The notes: generated by a model from the sequence alone, not told the origin. A stretch of DNA of 64,000 bases from ZC4RG25 sp023428365 (GCA_050283925.1 JBNOAI010000001.1:372001-436000); one strand, 5' to 3'. Counted from the first letter of the stretch, positions 49,593 to 59,679 are shown. Numbers and translations: made by a program.

Positions 49593-50477
49593 GTTGGTCC
49601 TCCAGGCTCCGGCAAATCGATGCTGGCCGCGCGCCTTTCATCCATTTTGCCGCCGCTTGACGCACAGGAGATGCTGGAAGTCAGCATGGTGCACTCGCTG
49701 GCCGGAGAGCTGATGGGAGGCCGTCTGCGGACGGAGAGACCGTTCCGGGCGCCGCATCACTCCGCCAGCATGGCCGCGCTCGTTGGTGGCGGAACGCGCC
49801 CGCGACCGGGCGAAGTTTCGCTCGCTCACCTCGGCGTGCTGTTTCTCGACGAGCTACCCGAGTTTTCACCGCAGGTTCTGGATTCGTTGCGCCAGCCGCT
49901 CGAAACCGGAGAAACAGTCATCGCGCGCGCCAATCATCGCATTGCCTATCCGTCGCGCATTCAGCTCATCGCCGCCATGAACCCATGCCGTTGCGGAGGC
50001 GGTGGCCTGGGTCAGGCCTGCAAGCGTGGACCACGGTGTGCGACTGAATATCAAAGCCGCATTTCAGGGCCATTGCTCGACCGCATCGACCTGCAGATCG
50101 AAGTGCCGGCCGTCACTGCGGCTGATCTCGTCCTGCCTGCGCCGACGGAAGGGAGTGCTGAGGTCCGGGCTCGCGTCACAGCCGCTCGCGATCGTCAGCG
50201 CAAGAGGTTCGCGGATCGCAAGGCCGTTGGCGTGCGCACCAATGCCGAAGCATCCGGACGGCTTTTGGAAGATATCGCTCGCCCAAACGATGACGGAATT
50301 GCGCTGTTACGCCAAGCCTCCGAAACCCTGCAGCTCTCAGCGCGCGGTTTTCATCGCGTGCTGCGTGTCGCACGGACGCTCGCCGATCTCGACGGCGCCG
50401 ACACTGTTGCGCGCCTCCATATCGCGGAAGCACTCAGCTATCGCGGAGAGGCGATGAGGCAGAGATGGGCGGCTTAG
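49584..50477 (+). pseudogene. comM: comM/yifB 3' fragment
   Basis: Encodes the ATPase and C-terminal domains of ComM. Walker A GPPGSGKSM begins five residues in, followed by Walker B-like GVLFLDELPEF, the sensor region AAMNPCRCGGGGLG, a cysteine cluster, and ISGPLLDRIDLQIEVP; it ends SYRGEAMRQRW. Together with 34709-35353 it rebuilds a full-length protein of about 508 residues. An ATG at 49584 could start a truncated protein without the N-terminal domain, but no ribosome site is visible. The next gene is convergent. Confidence 0.93.
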
Positions 50478-50497
50478 TGCACGTCAGCGCAATGAAA

Positions 50498-51148
50498 TTA
50501 CACCAGCCGCCACACGGTCGTGCGCTTGATTTCGTTGTCTTCCAGTTCACGGGTGACGGGTACCGCATAGGTGGCAACTTCTGCGAAACGCGCAGTCGGG
50601 AAGTAGCTCCGACGCGGATCGCCGACCAGGATGTCCGCCCCGGCTTTTGCCGCCATCTCAAGATAGGAGAGGGTGCGCTCGGCCAATTCCCGCTCATAGA
50701 AGAGATCGCCAACCAGGATAACGTCGACCTCGGGCGGGGCGTGGGCCAGACGATCTTCAGAGGACGCCTCAAGGACCACGCCATTCGCAGCGGCGTTCAA
50801 ACGGATGGCGGCAACCGCAAGAGTATCGATGTCGGATGCCGAGACCTCCACCGCTCCGGCGCGGACAGCTGCGACAGCGACGAGACCGCTCCCGGCGCCA
50901 AGATCAAGGACGCGCTTCCCTCGCACCAACTCTGGATGATCCAGAAGATAGCGCGCCAACGCTTGCCCGCCCGCCCAAGCAAAGGCCCAGTAAGGAGGCG
51001 GGACGTTGAGCTCGCCGAGTTCTTCCTCAGTCTTTTGCCAGATCGGCAGCGACTCGGTCGCCAGATGCAGAACGATTTCCGGCGTCAGAGGCGGAGCAAT
51101 CAACGCGGTATTGTTCTGGATGAATTCCTTCGCGGCTGCTTCATCCAT
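50498..51148 (-). CDS. class I SAM-dependent methyltransferase, ETFB lysine methyltransferase-like
   Basis: 216 residues with the SAM-binding motif LDLGAGSG, an acidic loop SASDID, and the PPYWAFAWAGGQALARYLL segment shared by METTL20/METTL21-type protein lysine methyltransferases. The post-motif GDPRRSYFP resembles the D-P-x-R-x-Y-x-P signature of ETFB-KMT. Relatives in alphaproteobacteria methylate the electron transfer flavoprotein beta subunit. ATG 51148 is chosen over the TTG at 51166. It is the last gene of the tsaD-gpsA-EVE-methyltransferase series. Confidence 0.75.
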   Translation of the reverse strand: MDEAAAKEFIQNNTALIAPPLTPEIVLHLATESLPIWQKTEEELGELNVPPPYWAFAWAGGQALARYLLDHPELVRGKRVLDLGAGSGLVAVAAVRAGAVEVSASDIDTLAVAAIRLNAAANGVVLEASSEDRLAHAPPEVDVILVGDLFYERELAERTLSYLEMAAKAGADILVGDPRRSYFPTARFAEVATYAVPVTRELEDNEIKRTTVWRLV

Positions 51149-51178
51149 GATGTGGCAGGCCGGCAATCGGGACGAATT

Positions 51179-51658
51179 TCATGCGCTCTTGGTCCCGCGC
51201 GGCTTGATTTTGCGTGGATCGAGCCCGCCCATCTTGCAGATCAGCTCCCACTCATCGCCGGTCACGGGTTGAACCGACAGGCGCATCGACGTCACGAGAG
51301 CCATCTTTGCAAGCTCAGGCGTTACTTTCACCTCAGCCAGCGTGACAGGTTTGGGCACATCGCACACGGCTTTCACATCGACGCACTCCCACTGCCCGGT
51401 GGTGTCCTTCGGGTCGGGATGGGCCAGCGCAATCACTTCGACGATGCCAACGATCTCTTTGCCCTCATTCGAGTGATAGAAGAAGCCGAGATCGCCAACC
51501 TGCATCGCACGCATGTTGTTGCGGGCTTGATAGTTGCGCACGCCGTCCCAGGCTTCTCCGCGGTCGCCGCGCGATTTCAGCGTCTCCCAGGAAAAGGCAT
51601 CCGGCTCCGATTTGAACAGCCAGCGATTGATGCGGTTGTTCTTGTCAGCTTTTGCCAT
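51179..51658 (-). CDS. EVE domain-containing protein
   Basis: 159 residues forming a single EVE domain, a PUA-like fold that recognises modified bases. Landmarks are WLFKSEPDAFSW at the start, GVRNYQARNNMRAM, DLGFFYHSNEGKEIVGI and PVTGDEWELIC. ATG 51658 gives the family N terminus. EVE proteins are often next to core metabolic genes in alphaproteobacteria; the ligand and pathway are unknown. It lies between gpsA and the methyltransferase on the same strand. Confidence 0.9.
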   Translation of the reverse strand: MAKADKNNRINRWLFKSEPDAFSWETLKSRGDRGEAWDGVRNYQARNNMRAMQVGDLGFFYHSNEGKEIVGIVEVIALAHPDPKDTTGQWECVDVKAVCDVPKPVTLAEVKVTPELAKMALVTSMRLSVQPVTGDEWELICKMGGLDPRKIKPRGTKSA

Positions 51659-51757
51659 CGTCGTTTCGACCTCGCGTGTTCGGGCGCGAATCTTAAGCGC
51701 ATCCGGTCGTCCAGGGAATGCCTGAGAGTACGCGAACTGCACGCAACCCCGTATGGC

Positions 51758-52753
51758 TCAATCCTCCGGCTTCAGCGGTCTCTGCATCAGGCCGTCAATC
51801 GCGTCGCGCGTCGACAACCGGCCTTCGAGGATGTCGTAGACAGCTGTCGAGATAGGCGCCTCGATGCCCTTCTGCGCCGCAATACTGATAACGGCGGCTG
51901 CCGTGAAGGCGCCTTCGCTGATCCCACTCCCGCTCGCTCGGGCCTCTGCCGTATTGCGTCCTTCACCGAGCGCCAGTCCGAGCCGGAAATTGCGGGACTG
52001 CGAACTGGAGCAAGTCAGCACAAGGTCGCCAAGACCGGACAATCCCGCGAGTGTTTCCCGGCGTGCCCCCAGTGCAATCCCGAACCTGGACAGCTCAGCG
52101 AAGGCGCGCGCGATGAGGGCCGCACGCGCACTTTCGCCAAGGCCATGTCCGGTGACGATGCCGCACGCAATCGCCAGCACGTTTTTGACAGCGCCGCCCA
52201 CCTGCACGCCGACCAGGTCGTCCGAGATGTAAGGACGGAACGTCGGCGTGTTCAGTGCCTCCGCAACCGGTCTAGCCAAATCGAGCGTGCGCGCCGCGAG
52301 CGTCACCGCCGTGGGCAGACCGTGCGCAACATCGGAGGCGAAGCTCGGTCCGGACAGCACCATGGGTTCGAGCTGCGGACACGCCTCGGACAACACATCG
52401 GTCAGGAATTGCGAGGAGGTCTGCTCGATGCCCTTGGCTGTGATCACGGCCGGAACATCGCGTGCCAGATGCGGTCGGAACGTGGACATGACGCTCCGCA
52501 AGGCTTGGGCGGGACAAGCAATCAGAACCAGGTCGGACGCTGCCAGATCAGCCGGTTCGGAGGTGGCGGTAATCTCCGGTTCCAACGCAATGCCCGGCAG
52601 GCGGTCTGTGTTCTCCCGCGTCGCATTGATGCGATCCGCCAAGTCCTGCTGGCGCGCCCAGAGGACGACGGAATGACCCGCCCGGGCGGCGACCTGCGCC
52701 AATGCCGTGCCCCAGGCTCCGGAGCCGATGACGCCAACTTTTTGCGCGGTCAC
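51758..52753 (-). CDS. gpsA: glycerol-3-phosphate dehydrogenase [NAD(P)+]
   Basis: 331 residues. GpsA reduces dihydroxyacetone phosphate to sn-glycerol 3-phosphate for phospholipid synthesis in the cytoplasm. The Rossmann motif GVIGSGAWGTALA is at the N terminus. Further features are VITAKGIEQ, LSGPSFASDVAHGLPT, the catalytic-lysine region GGAVKNVLAIACGI, and GLSGLGDLVLTCSS. It starts about 28 bases after tsaD, a common alphaproteobacterial pair. Confidence 0.95.
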   Translation of the reverse strand: MTAQKVGVIGSGAWGTALAQVAARAGHSVVLWARQQDLADRINATRENTDRLPGIALEPEITATSEPADLAASDLVLIACPAQALRSVMSTFRPHLARDVPAVITAKGIEQTSSQFLTDVLSEACPQLEPMVLSGPSFASDVAHGLPTAVTLAARTLDLARPVAEALNTPTFRPYISDDLVGVQVGGAVKNVLAIACGIVTGHGLGESARAALIARAFAELSRFGIALGARRETLAGLSGLGDLVLTCSSSQSRNFRLGLALGEGRNTAEARASGSGISEGAFTAAAVISIAAQKGIEAPISTAVYDILEGRLSTRDAIDGLMQRPLKPED

Positions 52754-52780
52754 GGTTGTTCCTTCGTCAAGCTGTTGGTC

Positions 52781-53893
52781 TCACGCTTTGGCGCCGAGGC
52801 GGCCTGCGCCCAGCACCGGCGACGCAAGTTGATCCAGCGGCCAGCGCGCCCGGGCAAGGGCGTCGAGACCATCCACCTCGCCGCGCGCCATCCGTTCAGC
52901 TCCCGCCCAGGCGATCATGGCGGCATTGTCACCGCAAAGCGCAAGGGGGGGTACGTGAAATGCGCGGCCGCTCGCGGTGGCCAGATGCTCCAACGCGGTG
53001 CGCAGCCGGATGTTGGCGGCGACGCCGCCGGCGGCAACGAGCGGAAGCGGCGTGCCAAGCTCAAGCTGATCCTCGGCGATACGCAAGGCGCGAACGCAGC
53101 GGTCAATGACGATATCGGCAACTGCCGCCTCGAAGGCAGCACACAAGTCGTTGATGTCCTCCGTGGTCAGCGGCACGAGGCTTTCGGCTTGTCGCCGCAC
53201 AGCGGTTTTGAGGCCTGCGAAGGAAAAATGCGGCACGTCGCGGCCAAGCATCGGCCGGGGCAGCGCGAACCGACGCGGATTTCCGTATCGTGCCGCTTGC
53301 TCGACGGCGGGGCCGCCGGGGAAGCCAAGTCCAAGCAGTTTCGCAGTTTTGTCGAACGCCTCGCCGAGCGCGTCGTCAATCGTGGTGCCGAGCCGATCGT
53401 ACTGTCCGATATCGCGGACAAGCAGAAGCTGAGAATGGCCGCCGGAAACGAGAAGCAGCAGGTAGGGTGGCACAACGCCATCGGTCAGCCCGACGGTCAG
53501 GGCATGCGCCTCCAAATGATTGACCGCGATCAATCGACGATCGAGGGACAGGGACAGAGCTTTCGCCGTCGTCAGGCCGACGATGAGGCCACCAATCAGG
53601 CCGGGACCGGCGGTGGCGGCAATGCCGTCAACCTCGGATATGGCAATCCCGGCTCCCGACAGAGCCCCGGCAGCAATGTCATCCAGGCATTCGACGTGGG
53701 CGCGGGCAGCGATCTCGGGAACCACGCCCTGATAGGGCCGATGTTGTTCCCATTGAGAGCGAACAACGCTCGACAATACCTGGCCGCGTCCGGGACCTGT
53801 GCGCCTGACCACCGCGGCGGCGGTTTCATCGCAACTCGTTTCGATGCCGAGAATGACCTGAGAGGGCTGGGGTTCTGCTATCTTCGTGTTCAT
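52781..53893 (-). CDS. tsaD: tRNA N6-adenosine threonylcarbamoyltransferase TsaD
   Basis: 370 residues. TsaD transfers the threonylcarbamoyl group to A37 of tRNAs that read ANN codons, with TsaB and TsaE. The ASKHA ATPase fold shows LGIETSCDETAAAVV, the metal-binding histidines in NHLEAHAL, LLLLVSGGHSQLLLV (residues about 135-150), GLGFPGGPAVE and GGVAAN near the C terminus. It is divergent from hemC with about 115 bases between, a widely conserved arrangement in alphaproteobacteria. Confidence 0.95.
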   Translation of the reverse strand: MNTKIAEPQPSQVILGIETSCDETAAAVVRRTGPGRGQVLSSVVRSQWEQHRPYQGVVPEIAARAHVECLDDIAAGALSGAGIAISEVDGIAATAGPGLIGGLIVGLTTAKALSLSLDRRLIAVNHLEAHALTVGLTDGVVPPYLLLLVSGGHSQLLLVRDIGQYDRLGTTIDDALGEAFDKTAKLLGLGFPGGPAVEQAARYGNPRRFALPRPMLGRDVPHFSFAGLKTAVRRQAESLVPLTTEDINDLCAAFEAAVADIVIDRCVRALRIAEDQLELGTPLPLVAAGGVAANIRLRTALEHLATASGRAFHVPPLALCGDNAAMIAWAGAERMARGEVDGLDALARARWPLDQLASPVLGAGRLGAKA

Positions 53894-54007
53894 GCGGCGA
53901 CTTGATCCATGCAGCCATGTTTGCGTCTTGGCGATGCTGAGGGCAAGAAGGGGGCCGAAGTGGGCAAGGTCTCTGCTCCGAGCGGCCTAGCATCCGGAGA
54001 ACGACGC

Positions 54008-54937
54008 ATGCAACCCGCCAGGGTTATAATAGGAACGCGCGGTTCGCCGCTCGCGTTGGCGCAGGCGGAGGAAGTTCGTCGTCGCCTGATGGCCGCTCAC
54101 GGGCTTGACGAGGCCGCCTTCGAGATTCGCACCTTCAAGACGACCGGCGACCGTATTCAGGACCGGCCGCTGTCTGAAGCAGGGGGCAAGGGCCTGTTCA
54201 CGAAAGAAATCGAGGAAGCGCTCCTGGTGGGCGAGATCGATCTGGCCGTGCATTCCATGAAGGATATGCCGACAGAGCTTCCGCAGGGTTTGATCATTCC
54301 CGCGCTGTTGCCCAGAGAGGATGTGCGCGACGCCTTCATTAGCCTGCGTTATGCCTCGCTTGCCGATCTGCCGGCTGGTGCAACGGTTGGGACATCTTCG
54401 CTGCGGCGGCAGGCGCAGGTGCGACGGATGCGGCCCGATCTCAAGGTGGTCGAATTCCGAGGGAATGTGGAGACGCGGCTGCGCAAATTGGAGCAAGGCG
54501 TCGCCGATGCAACCTTCCTCGCGTGCGCCGGACTGAACCGGTTGGATCAAGCTAACCGTATTACCCTACCGATGCCGGTGAGCGAAATGCTGCCGGCCGT
54601 CGCGCAGGGTGCGATCGGCGTGGAGATCCGAGACGACGACGAGCGGACGGCGATGCTGGTCTCGGCCCTTAATGATCAATCGACAGCGCTCTGCGTGACG
54701 GCTGAACGGGCTTTTCTGGCGCGTCTTGAGGGGAGTTGCCGGACGCCGATCGCCGGGCTTGCCGAGCTGGATCGGGGTGAGATCTCGTTTCGGGGTATGA
54801 TCCTGTCTCCTGACGGGGCGCGATGTCTCGAAGCCAGCCGTCGCGGGCCGGCAGAACGGGCTGTCGTCATCGCGGAGGACGCGGCCAACGAATTGCTGGC
54901 ACAGGCGGGTCCGGATTTCTTCGGCAAGGTGGTGTGA
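54008..54937 (+). CDS. hemC: hydroxymethylbilane synthase (porphobilinogen deaminase)
   Basis: 309 residues. HemC condenses four porphobilinogens into hydroxymethylbilane. The dipyrromethane cofactor is carried by Cys244 in RLEGSCRTPIAG. Also seen are IGTRGSPLALAQA, FKTTGDRIQDRPL, KGLFTKEIEEALL, AVHSMKDMPTELP and VGTSSLRRQAQ. ATG 54008 follows GGAGA by eight bases; the longer frame to 53909 is not conserved. The stop abuts the ATG of hemD, so the two are co-translated. Confidence 0.95.
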   Translation: MQPARVIIGTRGSPLALAQAEEVRRRLMAAHGLDEAAFEIRTFKTTGDRIQDRPLSEAGGKGLFTKEIEEALLVGEIDLAVHSMKDMPTELPQGLIIPALLPREDVRDAFISLRYASLADLPAGATVGTSSLRRQAQVRRMRPDLKVVEFRGNVETRLRKLEQGVADATFLACAGLNRLDQANRITLPMPVSEMLPAVAQGAIGVEIRDDDERTAMLVSALNDQSTALCVTAERAFLARLEGSCRTPIAGLAELDRGEISFRGMILSPDGARCLEASRRGPAERAVVIAEDAANELLAQAGPDFFGKVV

Positions 54938-55669
54938 ATGCGCGTGCTCGTCACACGTCCGGAGCCTGATGCGACGGCTCTGAAAGCCCATCTCGTCGCG
55001 CAGGGCCATGAAGTCCTGATCGAGCCACTGATGGAGCTCAGATTTGATGATCTCGATCCGATCGAACTCGGTGGCGTGCAAGCCTTGATCGCAACCAGCC
55101 GCAATGGCTTGCGGGCCCTGGCGGCGAGCCCGGAGCTGGAAGCAGCGCGGCAGCTGCCGCTGTTTGCCGTCGGACCTGGAACCGCGGCGACAGCGCGTGG
55201 TCTTGGGTTCGAGATCGTGATCAAAGGGCCGGGCACCGGGCGGCAGCTGGTTTCTCTCATCACCGATGGCATCGACGTCAACGCCGGGTCGCTGCTGCAT
55301 CTGGCCGGCGATGTGCTGGCCTTCGACTTTGCAGCGGAACTCGCGAGACTTGGTTACCACGTCCTGCAACCCCTGGTTTACATTGCCGAACCGGTTCAGC
55401 GCCTCAGCGGCTCCACCGTAACACGGTTGCGCAACGGCCAGATCGCGGGCGTTCTGCTGCTATCACCCCGTACAGCGGAGATTTACGTCGACTTGCTTCG
55501 GCAGCATGACTTGGTGGAGGCTTCGCGCAATCTCATCCACTATTGCATATCGGTGGCAACGGCCGATCGGCTGGCTGGTCTTGGGCAACCAAAGGTGGAG
55601 ATCGCCGAGGCGCCTAATCTCAAGGAAGTGCTTGCCCTGACTGCACGGGCCGCGCCACAATCGACTTAA
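54938..55669 (+). CDS. hemD: uroporphyrinogen-III synthase
   Basis: 243 residues. HemD closes hydroxymethylbilane with inversion of ring D. The poorly conserved family is recognised by the N-terminal MRVLVTRPEPDATALKAHL, ALIATSRNGLRAL, FAVGPGTAATARGLGFE and the C-terminal CISVATADRLAGLGQPKVEIAEAPNLKEVL pattern (given here only as landmarks CISVATAD and AEAPNLKEVL). It starts immediately after hemC and is followed by the mitofilin-like gene. Confidence 0.9.
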   Translation: MRVLVTRPEPDATALKAHLVAQGHEVLIEPLMELRFDDLDPIELGGVQALIATSRNGLRALAASPELEAARQLPLFAVGPGTAATARGLGFEIVIKGPGTGRQLVSLITDGIDVNAGSLLHLAGDVLAFDFAAELARLGYHVLQPLVYIAEPVQRLSGSTVTRLRNGQIAGVLLLSPRTAEIYVDLLRQHDLVEASRNLIHYCISVATADRLAGLGQPKVEIAEAPNLKEVLALTARAAPQST

Positions 55670-55781
55670 CATACAAACCAGAAATAAACCGGTGGTCAGG
55701 CGCAATATGGATTGCGCGACACCTGTGATCGGGACCAATCGACTGCGGTCTCACCCAGCTATCGAGAGGCTTAACGCTGCC

Positions 55782-57641
55782 ATGAACAGTAAGAACCATG
55801 GTTCGCCCAAAGGGCCGATCAAACCCACGCCGGAGATAGGCGAACCGAAGAAGCCGTCAGCTTTGCTCGACCTCAAGGCGACCGAGGTCACGCCCAAAGA
55901 TACGGCGGCAAAAGACGTCAAAGAGACCAAGCCGGTCGCGGCCGAGTCATCCAAGACAGCTGACTCGGGGCCTGCTGCGGCGAAGGCCGAAGCGAACGTG
56001 AAGGTCGAGAATTCGGTGAAGCCCGACGCAGCGAAGGTAGAGGCAAAGCCCTCAGTACCGCCGACGAGCTCAGCTCAGACGAAGCCGCCCGAACCTCAAA
56101 GCGCGGCTGCGAAGGTGGCGACCAGTGTTCCGCCGCGTCCTCAATCAGAGACTTCGGCGAAGCCGGGGACGTCATCCAACGTCAATCCGCCTCCTGCAGC
56201 CGCTGCAAGGGCTGGCGGCATCGGACGCGTTCTCACCCACGTCGCGGCAGGCGTCGCCGGCGGCTTTCTGGCTCTGCTGCTGGCCGATACCGTGCGTCCA
56301 CAGTTGGGTCTCGGGGGCACCGCTGCATCTGTCAGTGAACTCGAAAAACGCCTCGCGGCTGCCGAGCAGTCGTTGCGCGATCGCCCGGCGACCGCGGCGG
56401 TATCCAGTGATGAGATCAACACGCGGCTTACGACCCTGTCGGACCGTGTGGCCCGCGTCGACGATATCGATCGCACCGTGCAGCAGCTGTCCGAAACACA
56501 GACGAAACTTGCCTCTGATGCAAAGGCCATCGAAGAGCGCCTTGCTCAACCGCAGGCGAGCGGCGATGCGGATCAGCGTGTTGCGAAGCTGGAGCAGATG
56601 CTCGCCACGCTGACGGCAGCCGCCGGAGCTGAGGGGACGGGCGGGCGCATTCCGCAACTGGCCGCGATCACCGGCAAGCTTGCCGATCTGGAGGCAACGC
56701 TGCCCAATAAGATCGAAGAGCTGCGTGCGGCAGTGACGAGCGATCTGGATGCGCGGCTGGCGCAGTCGGCTGAGGCGAGCGAGGCCGCACGCTCGGCAAC
56801 GCAGCGCATCGATAAGGAACTGACGACATCGCGGGCCGATATCGCGCGCTTAGGGCAACGTGCCGAAGCCTTCAAAGCCTCCGACGATCGCATCGACCAG
56901 TCTCTGCGGATGCTGCAGGAAGAGACGGGCAGCATCAGAAGCTCCGTCGATGGTCTGAAGAATGAGCTTTCCGCTGACATGAAATCGGTGGTGCGGACGC
57001 CGGATCTGACCGCCGCTGTCGGGGCCGTGACGACGCGCATGGGAGCGCTGGAACAGAATCTTCAGGGCGTCGTGAAGAGTGAAGACGATCGCAAGGCTAA
57101 CGCCGAGCGCATCGTTCTTGCGCTGGAGCTCGGCAATCTCAAGCGAGCGCTCGATCGCGGTGGCGGGTATGCGCAGGAACTGGCGGAGGTCGGACGCGTT
57201 GCTGGCGGCAAGATCGATCTCTCCGTGCTCGAACGCTACAAGGATCAGGGTGTGCCGACATTGCCGGAACTGGTGAACTCGTTCCGTCCCGTCGCCTACG
57301 CCGTGGTCGACGCGGCCAACGTGCCGGCCGAAGCATCAACGTTCGATCGGCTGCTGCAAAGCGCGAAGTCAGTGGTGCGCGTACGTCGCACTGACCATCG
57401 GCCCGATGACACCAGCGTTGAGGCGACGGTGAGCCGGATGGAGCGGGCGCTGGCCGATGGCCAGTTGACCGAGGTCGTTTCTGAAGCGCGCAAAATTCCC
57501 GCGCCTGCGATCGACGCCGCTGAGCCCTGGCTGGCGAAGGTGGAAGCACGGGCGGCCGTGGACCGCGCGCTCGCTTCCGTGGAAGAACAGCTCAAGTCGT
57601 CCCTTAGCGGCCAAGGCCCAGCTGAGAAGCGAGTGCAGTAA
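55782..57641 (+). CDS. mitofilin/Mic60-like inner-membrane protein (COG4223)
   Basis: About 619 residues from ATG 55782. A Lys/Ala/Pro-rich cytoplasmic region (1-140) is followed by one transmembrane helix (about 148-168, VAAGVAGGFLALLLAD). Long periplasmic coiled coils follow (about 180-440), ending in a C-terminal domain. This is the architecture of alphaproteobacterial Mic60, the ancestor of mitochondrial mitofilin, which shapes inner-membrane folds. Its location between hemD and a hemY-like gene is the conserved neighbourhood. An upstream GTG (55692) would add 30 unconserved residues. Its stop overlaps the next start by one base. Confidence 0.82.
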   Translation: MNSKNHGSPKGPIKPTPEIGEPKKPSALLDLKATEVTPKDTAAKDVKETKPVAAESSKTADSGPAAAKAEANVKVENSVKPDAAKVEAKPSVPPTSSAQTKPPEPQSAAAKVATSVPPRPQSETSAKPGTSSNVNPPPAAAARAGGIGRVLTHVAAGVAGGFLALLLADTVRPQLGLGGTAASVSELEKRLAAAEQSLRDRPATAAVSSDEINTRLTTLSDRVARVDDIDRTVQQLSETQTKLASDAKAIEERLAQPQASGDADQRVAKLEQMLATLTAAAGAEGTGGRIPQLAAITGKLADLEATLPNKIEELRAAVTSDLDARLAQSAEASEAARSATQRIDKELTTSRADIARLGQRAEAFKASDDRIDQSLRMLQEETGSIRSSVDGLKNELSADMKSVVRTPDLTAAVGAVTTRMGALEQNLQGVVKSEDDRKANAERIVLALELGNLKRALDRGGGYAQELAEVGRVAGGKIDLSVLERYKDQGVPTLPELVNSFRPVAYAVVDAANVPAEASTFDRLLQSAKSVVRVRRTDHRPDDTSVEATVSRMERALADGQLTEVVSEARKIPAPAIDAAEPWLAKVEARAAVDRALASVEEQLKSSLSGQGPAEKRVQ

Positions 57642-59470
57642 TGTTGCGTCTTGTTCTGTTTCTGATTGCGATCACGGCACTTGCGGTCGGTTTGTCGTGG
57701 CTGGCCGACCGCCCTGGAAGCCTCGTCGTTAACTGGCAAGGGTATGAAATCGAGACCAGCGTGTTCCGCGCCATCGTTCTGCTCGCGATGCTGCTGGGAC
57801 TGATGATGGTGCTGTGGAGCGTGCTCCGGCAAATCTGGCACAGCCCAGCGACTATCGGCCACTTCTTCAATCGCCGGCGTCAGAAGCGGGGGCTCGACGC
57901 GCTGTCGAGCGGCATGATCGCGATCGGCGCCGGGGATCGAGCGCTGGCGACCCGCTATGCCATCCAGGCGCGCAAGTCGTTGCCGAACGAGCCGCTCACG
58001 CAGCTGTTGCGGGCGCAAGCAGCTCAGCTGTCTGGCGACCGGGCAACGTCACGGCGAATTTTCGAGGCGATGCTGGGCGCACCGGATACCGAGCAGCTCG
58101 GTATGCGTGGCCTGTTCCTGGAAGCCGAGCGCGAGGGCGAGCGGGAGGCCGCACGCCAGTTCGCGGAGCGCGCGATGGCGCTCAACCCGCAACTGGGCTG
58201 GCCGGCCGAGGCTCTGTTCGACATCCAGTGTCAGGAAGCCGATTGGGACGGGGCGCTGCAGACGCTTGCTGTGGCGCGGCGCCATAACCAGATCGACCGG
58301 GCTGTTGCCGATCGCCGGCGTGCCGTGCTGCTGACGGCGCAGGCTCAGACCATGGAGCAGACCAATCCAGACCGCGCCATGACTCTGGCTCTGGAAGCAC
58401 ATGGTCTTGCGACTGATCTCGTCCCGGCGGCTGCGATTGCGGGCCGTGCATTGGCGGCCAAAGGCAACACGTCACGCGCTGCGAAGGTCCTGCAGCGGAC
58501 GTGGAAACGGTCGCCTCATCCGGATCTAGCCACCGCATATGCGTACGCCCGCATCGGCGATAGCCCGAAAGATCGCCTGGACCGGGTCATCTATCTCGCT
58601 GGCCTGCGCCCTCACTCGGCGGAGAGCGCCATCGCGCTTGCTACGGCCGCCATCGAAGCTCATGCGTGGGATGCCGCACGGGCCGCTCTGAAGCCGCTGA
58701 TTGCCGATGCTCCTACGCAGCGTGCCTGCACGTTGATGGCGCGCATCGAGGCCGAGCAGCACGGTGACAAGGGCCGCGTGCGTGAGTGGCTGGCGCGCGC
58801 CGTCTCGGCACCCCGCGATCCTGCGTGGACGGCGGATGGTGTTGTTTCCGACCATTGGGCGCCGGTTTCTCCGGTGACGGGCGCGCTTGACGCTTTCCAG
58901 TGGCGCGTGCCTGTCGAGGCGTTGGAGGCGACCGACGCGACAGCGCTCAGCCAGAAGATCGAGGAACTGGTGCAGCTCGGCGCTGGTCCGGAGGTTGCGA
59001 TCGAGGCATCGGTTCAGGCTGACACGCAGCCACCGGCCTCTGCGTCCAAGCCGGCCCCGCAGGCAGCCGATGCGGAAATCATCGATGTCGTGCCACCGCC
59101 TCAACCCGCGAAAAAGCCGGTAGAGGAGAAGACAGACGAACCGGCCAAGACGGCGCCTGCCGCTGCGCGCGCTGAACAGCCAGCCACAAGTGCTCCTGTT
59201 GAACCGTCGAAGGACGTCTCAACTTCCCAATCGGCTAGTAAGACGTCTGAGCAAATTTCGGAGCCTGCGGTCGCAAAGCAACCGATGGCTACCGTTACGA
59301 CATCGTCGGTAGCCGCTCAGCCGATCAAGAAGCCATTTCGGACAAGTGAGCCGCGCGTATTCACGCCTCCACGGGCCCCGGACGATCCCGGTCCGGAGAC
59401 GCTCGACAGCATCGATGACGACCAAAGGCGCGGCGTTGCCTTCCAATTCCCAGTGAAGGGATCGGCGTAA
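57641..59470 (+). CDS. HemY-like TPR membrane protein
   Basis: 609 residues. Two N-terminal membrane helices (about 3-20 and 43-66) flank SWLADRPGSLVVNWQGYEIE, the HemY_N signature. Tetratricopeptide-type repeats follow to about residue 440. The final 170 residues are Pro/Ala/Lys-rich and low complexity. Proteins of this family sit at the end of hemCD operons and are thought to organise late heme-synthesis steps; enzymatic activity is not expected. Its ATG overlaps the previous stop (TAATG). A strong terminator follows. Confidence 0.87.
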   Translation: MLRLVLFLIAITALAVGLSWLADRPGSLVVNWQGYEIETSVFRAIVLLAMLLGLMMVLWSVLRQIWHSPATIGHFFNRRRQKRGLDALSSGMIAIGAGDRALATRYAIQARKSLPNEPLTQLLRAQAAQLSGDRATSRRIFEAMLGAPDTEQLGMRGLFLEAEREGEREAARQFAERAMALNPQLGWPAEALFDIQCQEADWDGALQTLAVARRHNQIDRAVADRRRAVLLTAQAQTMEQTNPDRAMTLALEAHGLATDLVPAAAIAGRALAAKGNTSRAAKVLQRTWKRSPHPDLATAYAYARIGDSPKDRLDRVIYLAGLRPHSAESAIALATAAIEAHAWDAARAALKPLIADAPTQRACTLMARIEAEQHGDKGRVREWLARAVSAPRDPAWTADGVVSDHWAPVSPVTGALDAFQWRVPVEALEATDATALSQKIEELVQLGAGPEVAIEASVQADTQPPASASKPAPQAADAEIIDVVPPPQPAKKPVEEKTDEPAKTAPAAARAEQPATSAPVEPSKDVSTSQSASKTSEQISEPAVAKQPMATVTTSSVAAQPIKKPFRTSEPRVFTPPRAPDDPGPETLDSIDDDQRRGVAFQFPVKGSA

Positions 59471-59504
59471 CTGCCGTTGGCAGATGTTTGCGGGCTGTTC
59501 CAGT

Positions 59505-59535
59505 ACGGCCTCCACAGCGTTGTGGGGGCCGTTTT
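59505..59535 (+). terminator. rho-independent terminator of the hem operon
   Basis: A 12-bp stem with one G-T pair (arms 59505-59516 and 59521-59532, core CGGCCTCCACA) and a GCGT loop, followed by a T-run, begins about 35 bases after the last gene of the hemC operon. Confidence 0.9.
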
Positions 59536-59679
59536 CCTTTGTTCCTGCTCCGACTCTGCTCAGCTGTCGGATCGCATCATTCGCCAATCAACTTATCCAC
59601 ATCTCCAACCGCCAGCGTGGAACGCTCGGCGACTTTGTCACGTTAGTTCAGCATACGAGTCAGGTCTTCTGAGGCAGAT

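Noticed and set aside
50465..53905. A 1146-codon plus-strand frame
   Set aside because: It is the antisense of the methyltransferase, EVE, gpsA and tsaD genes, all of which have clear family motifs.
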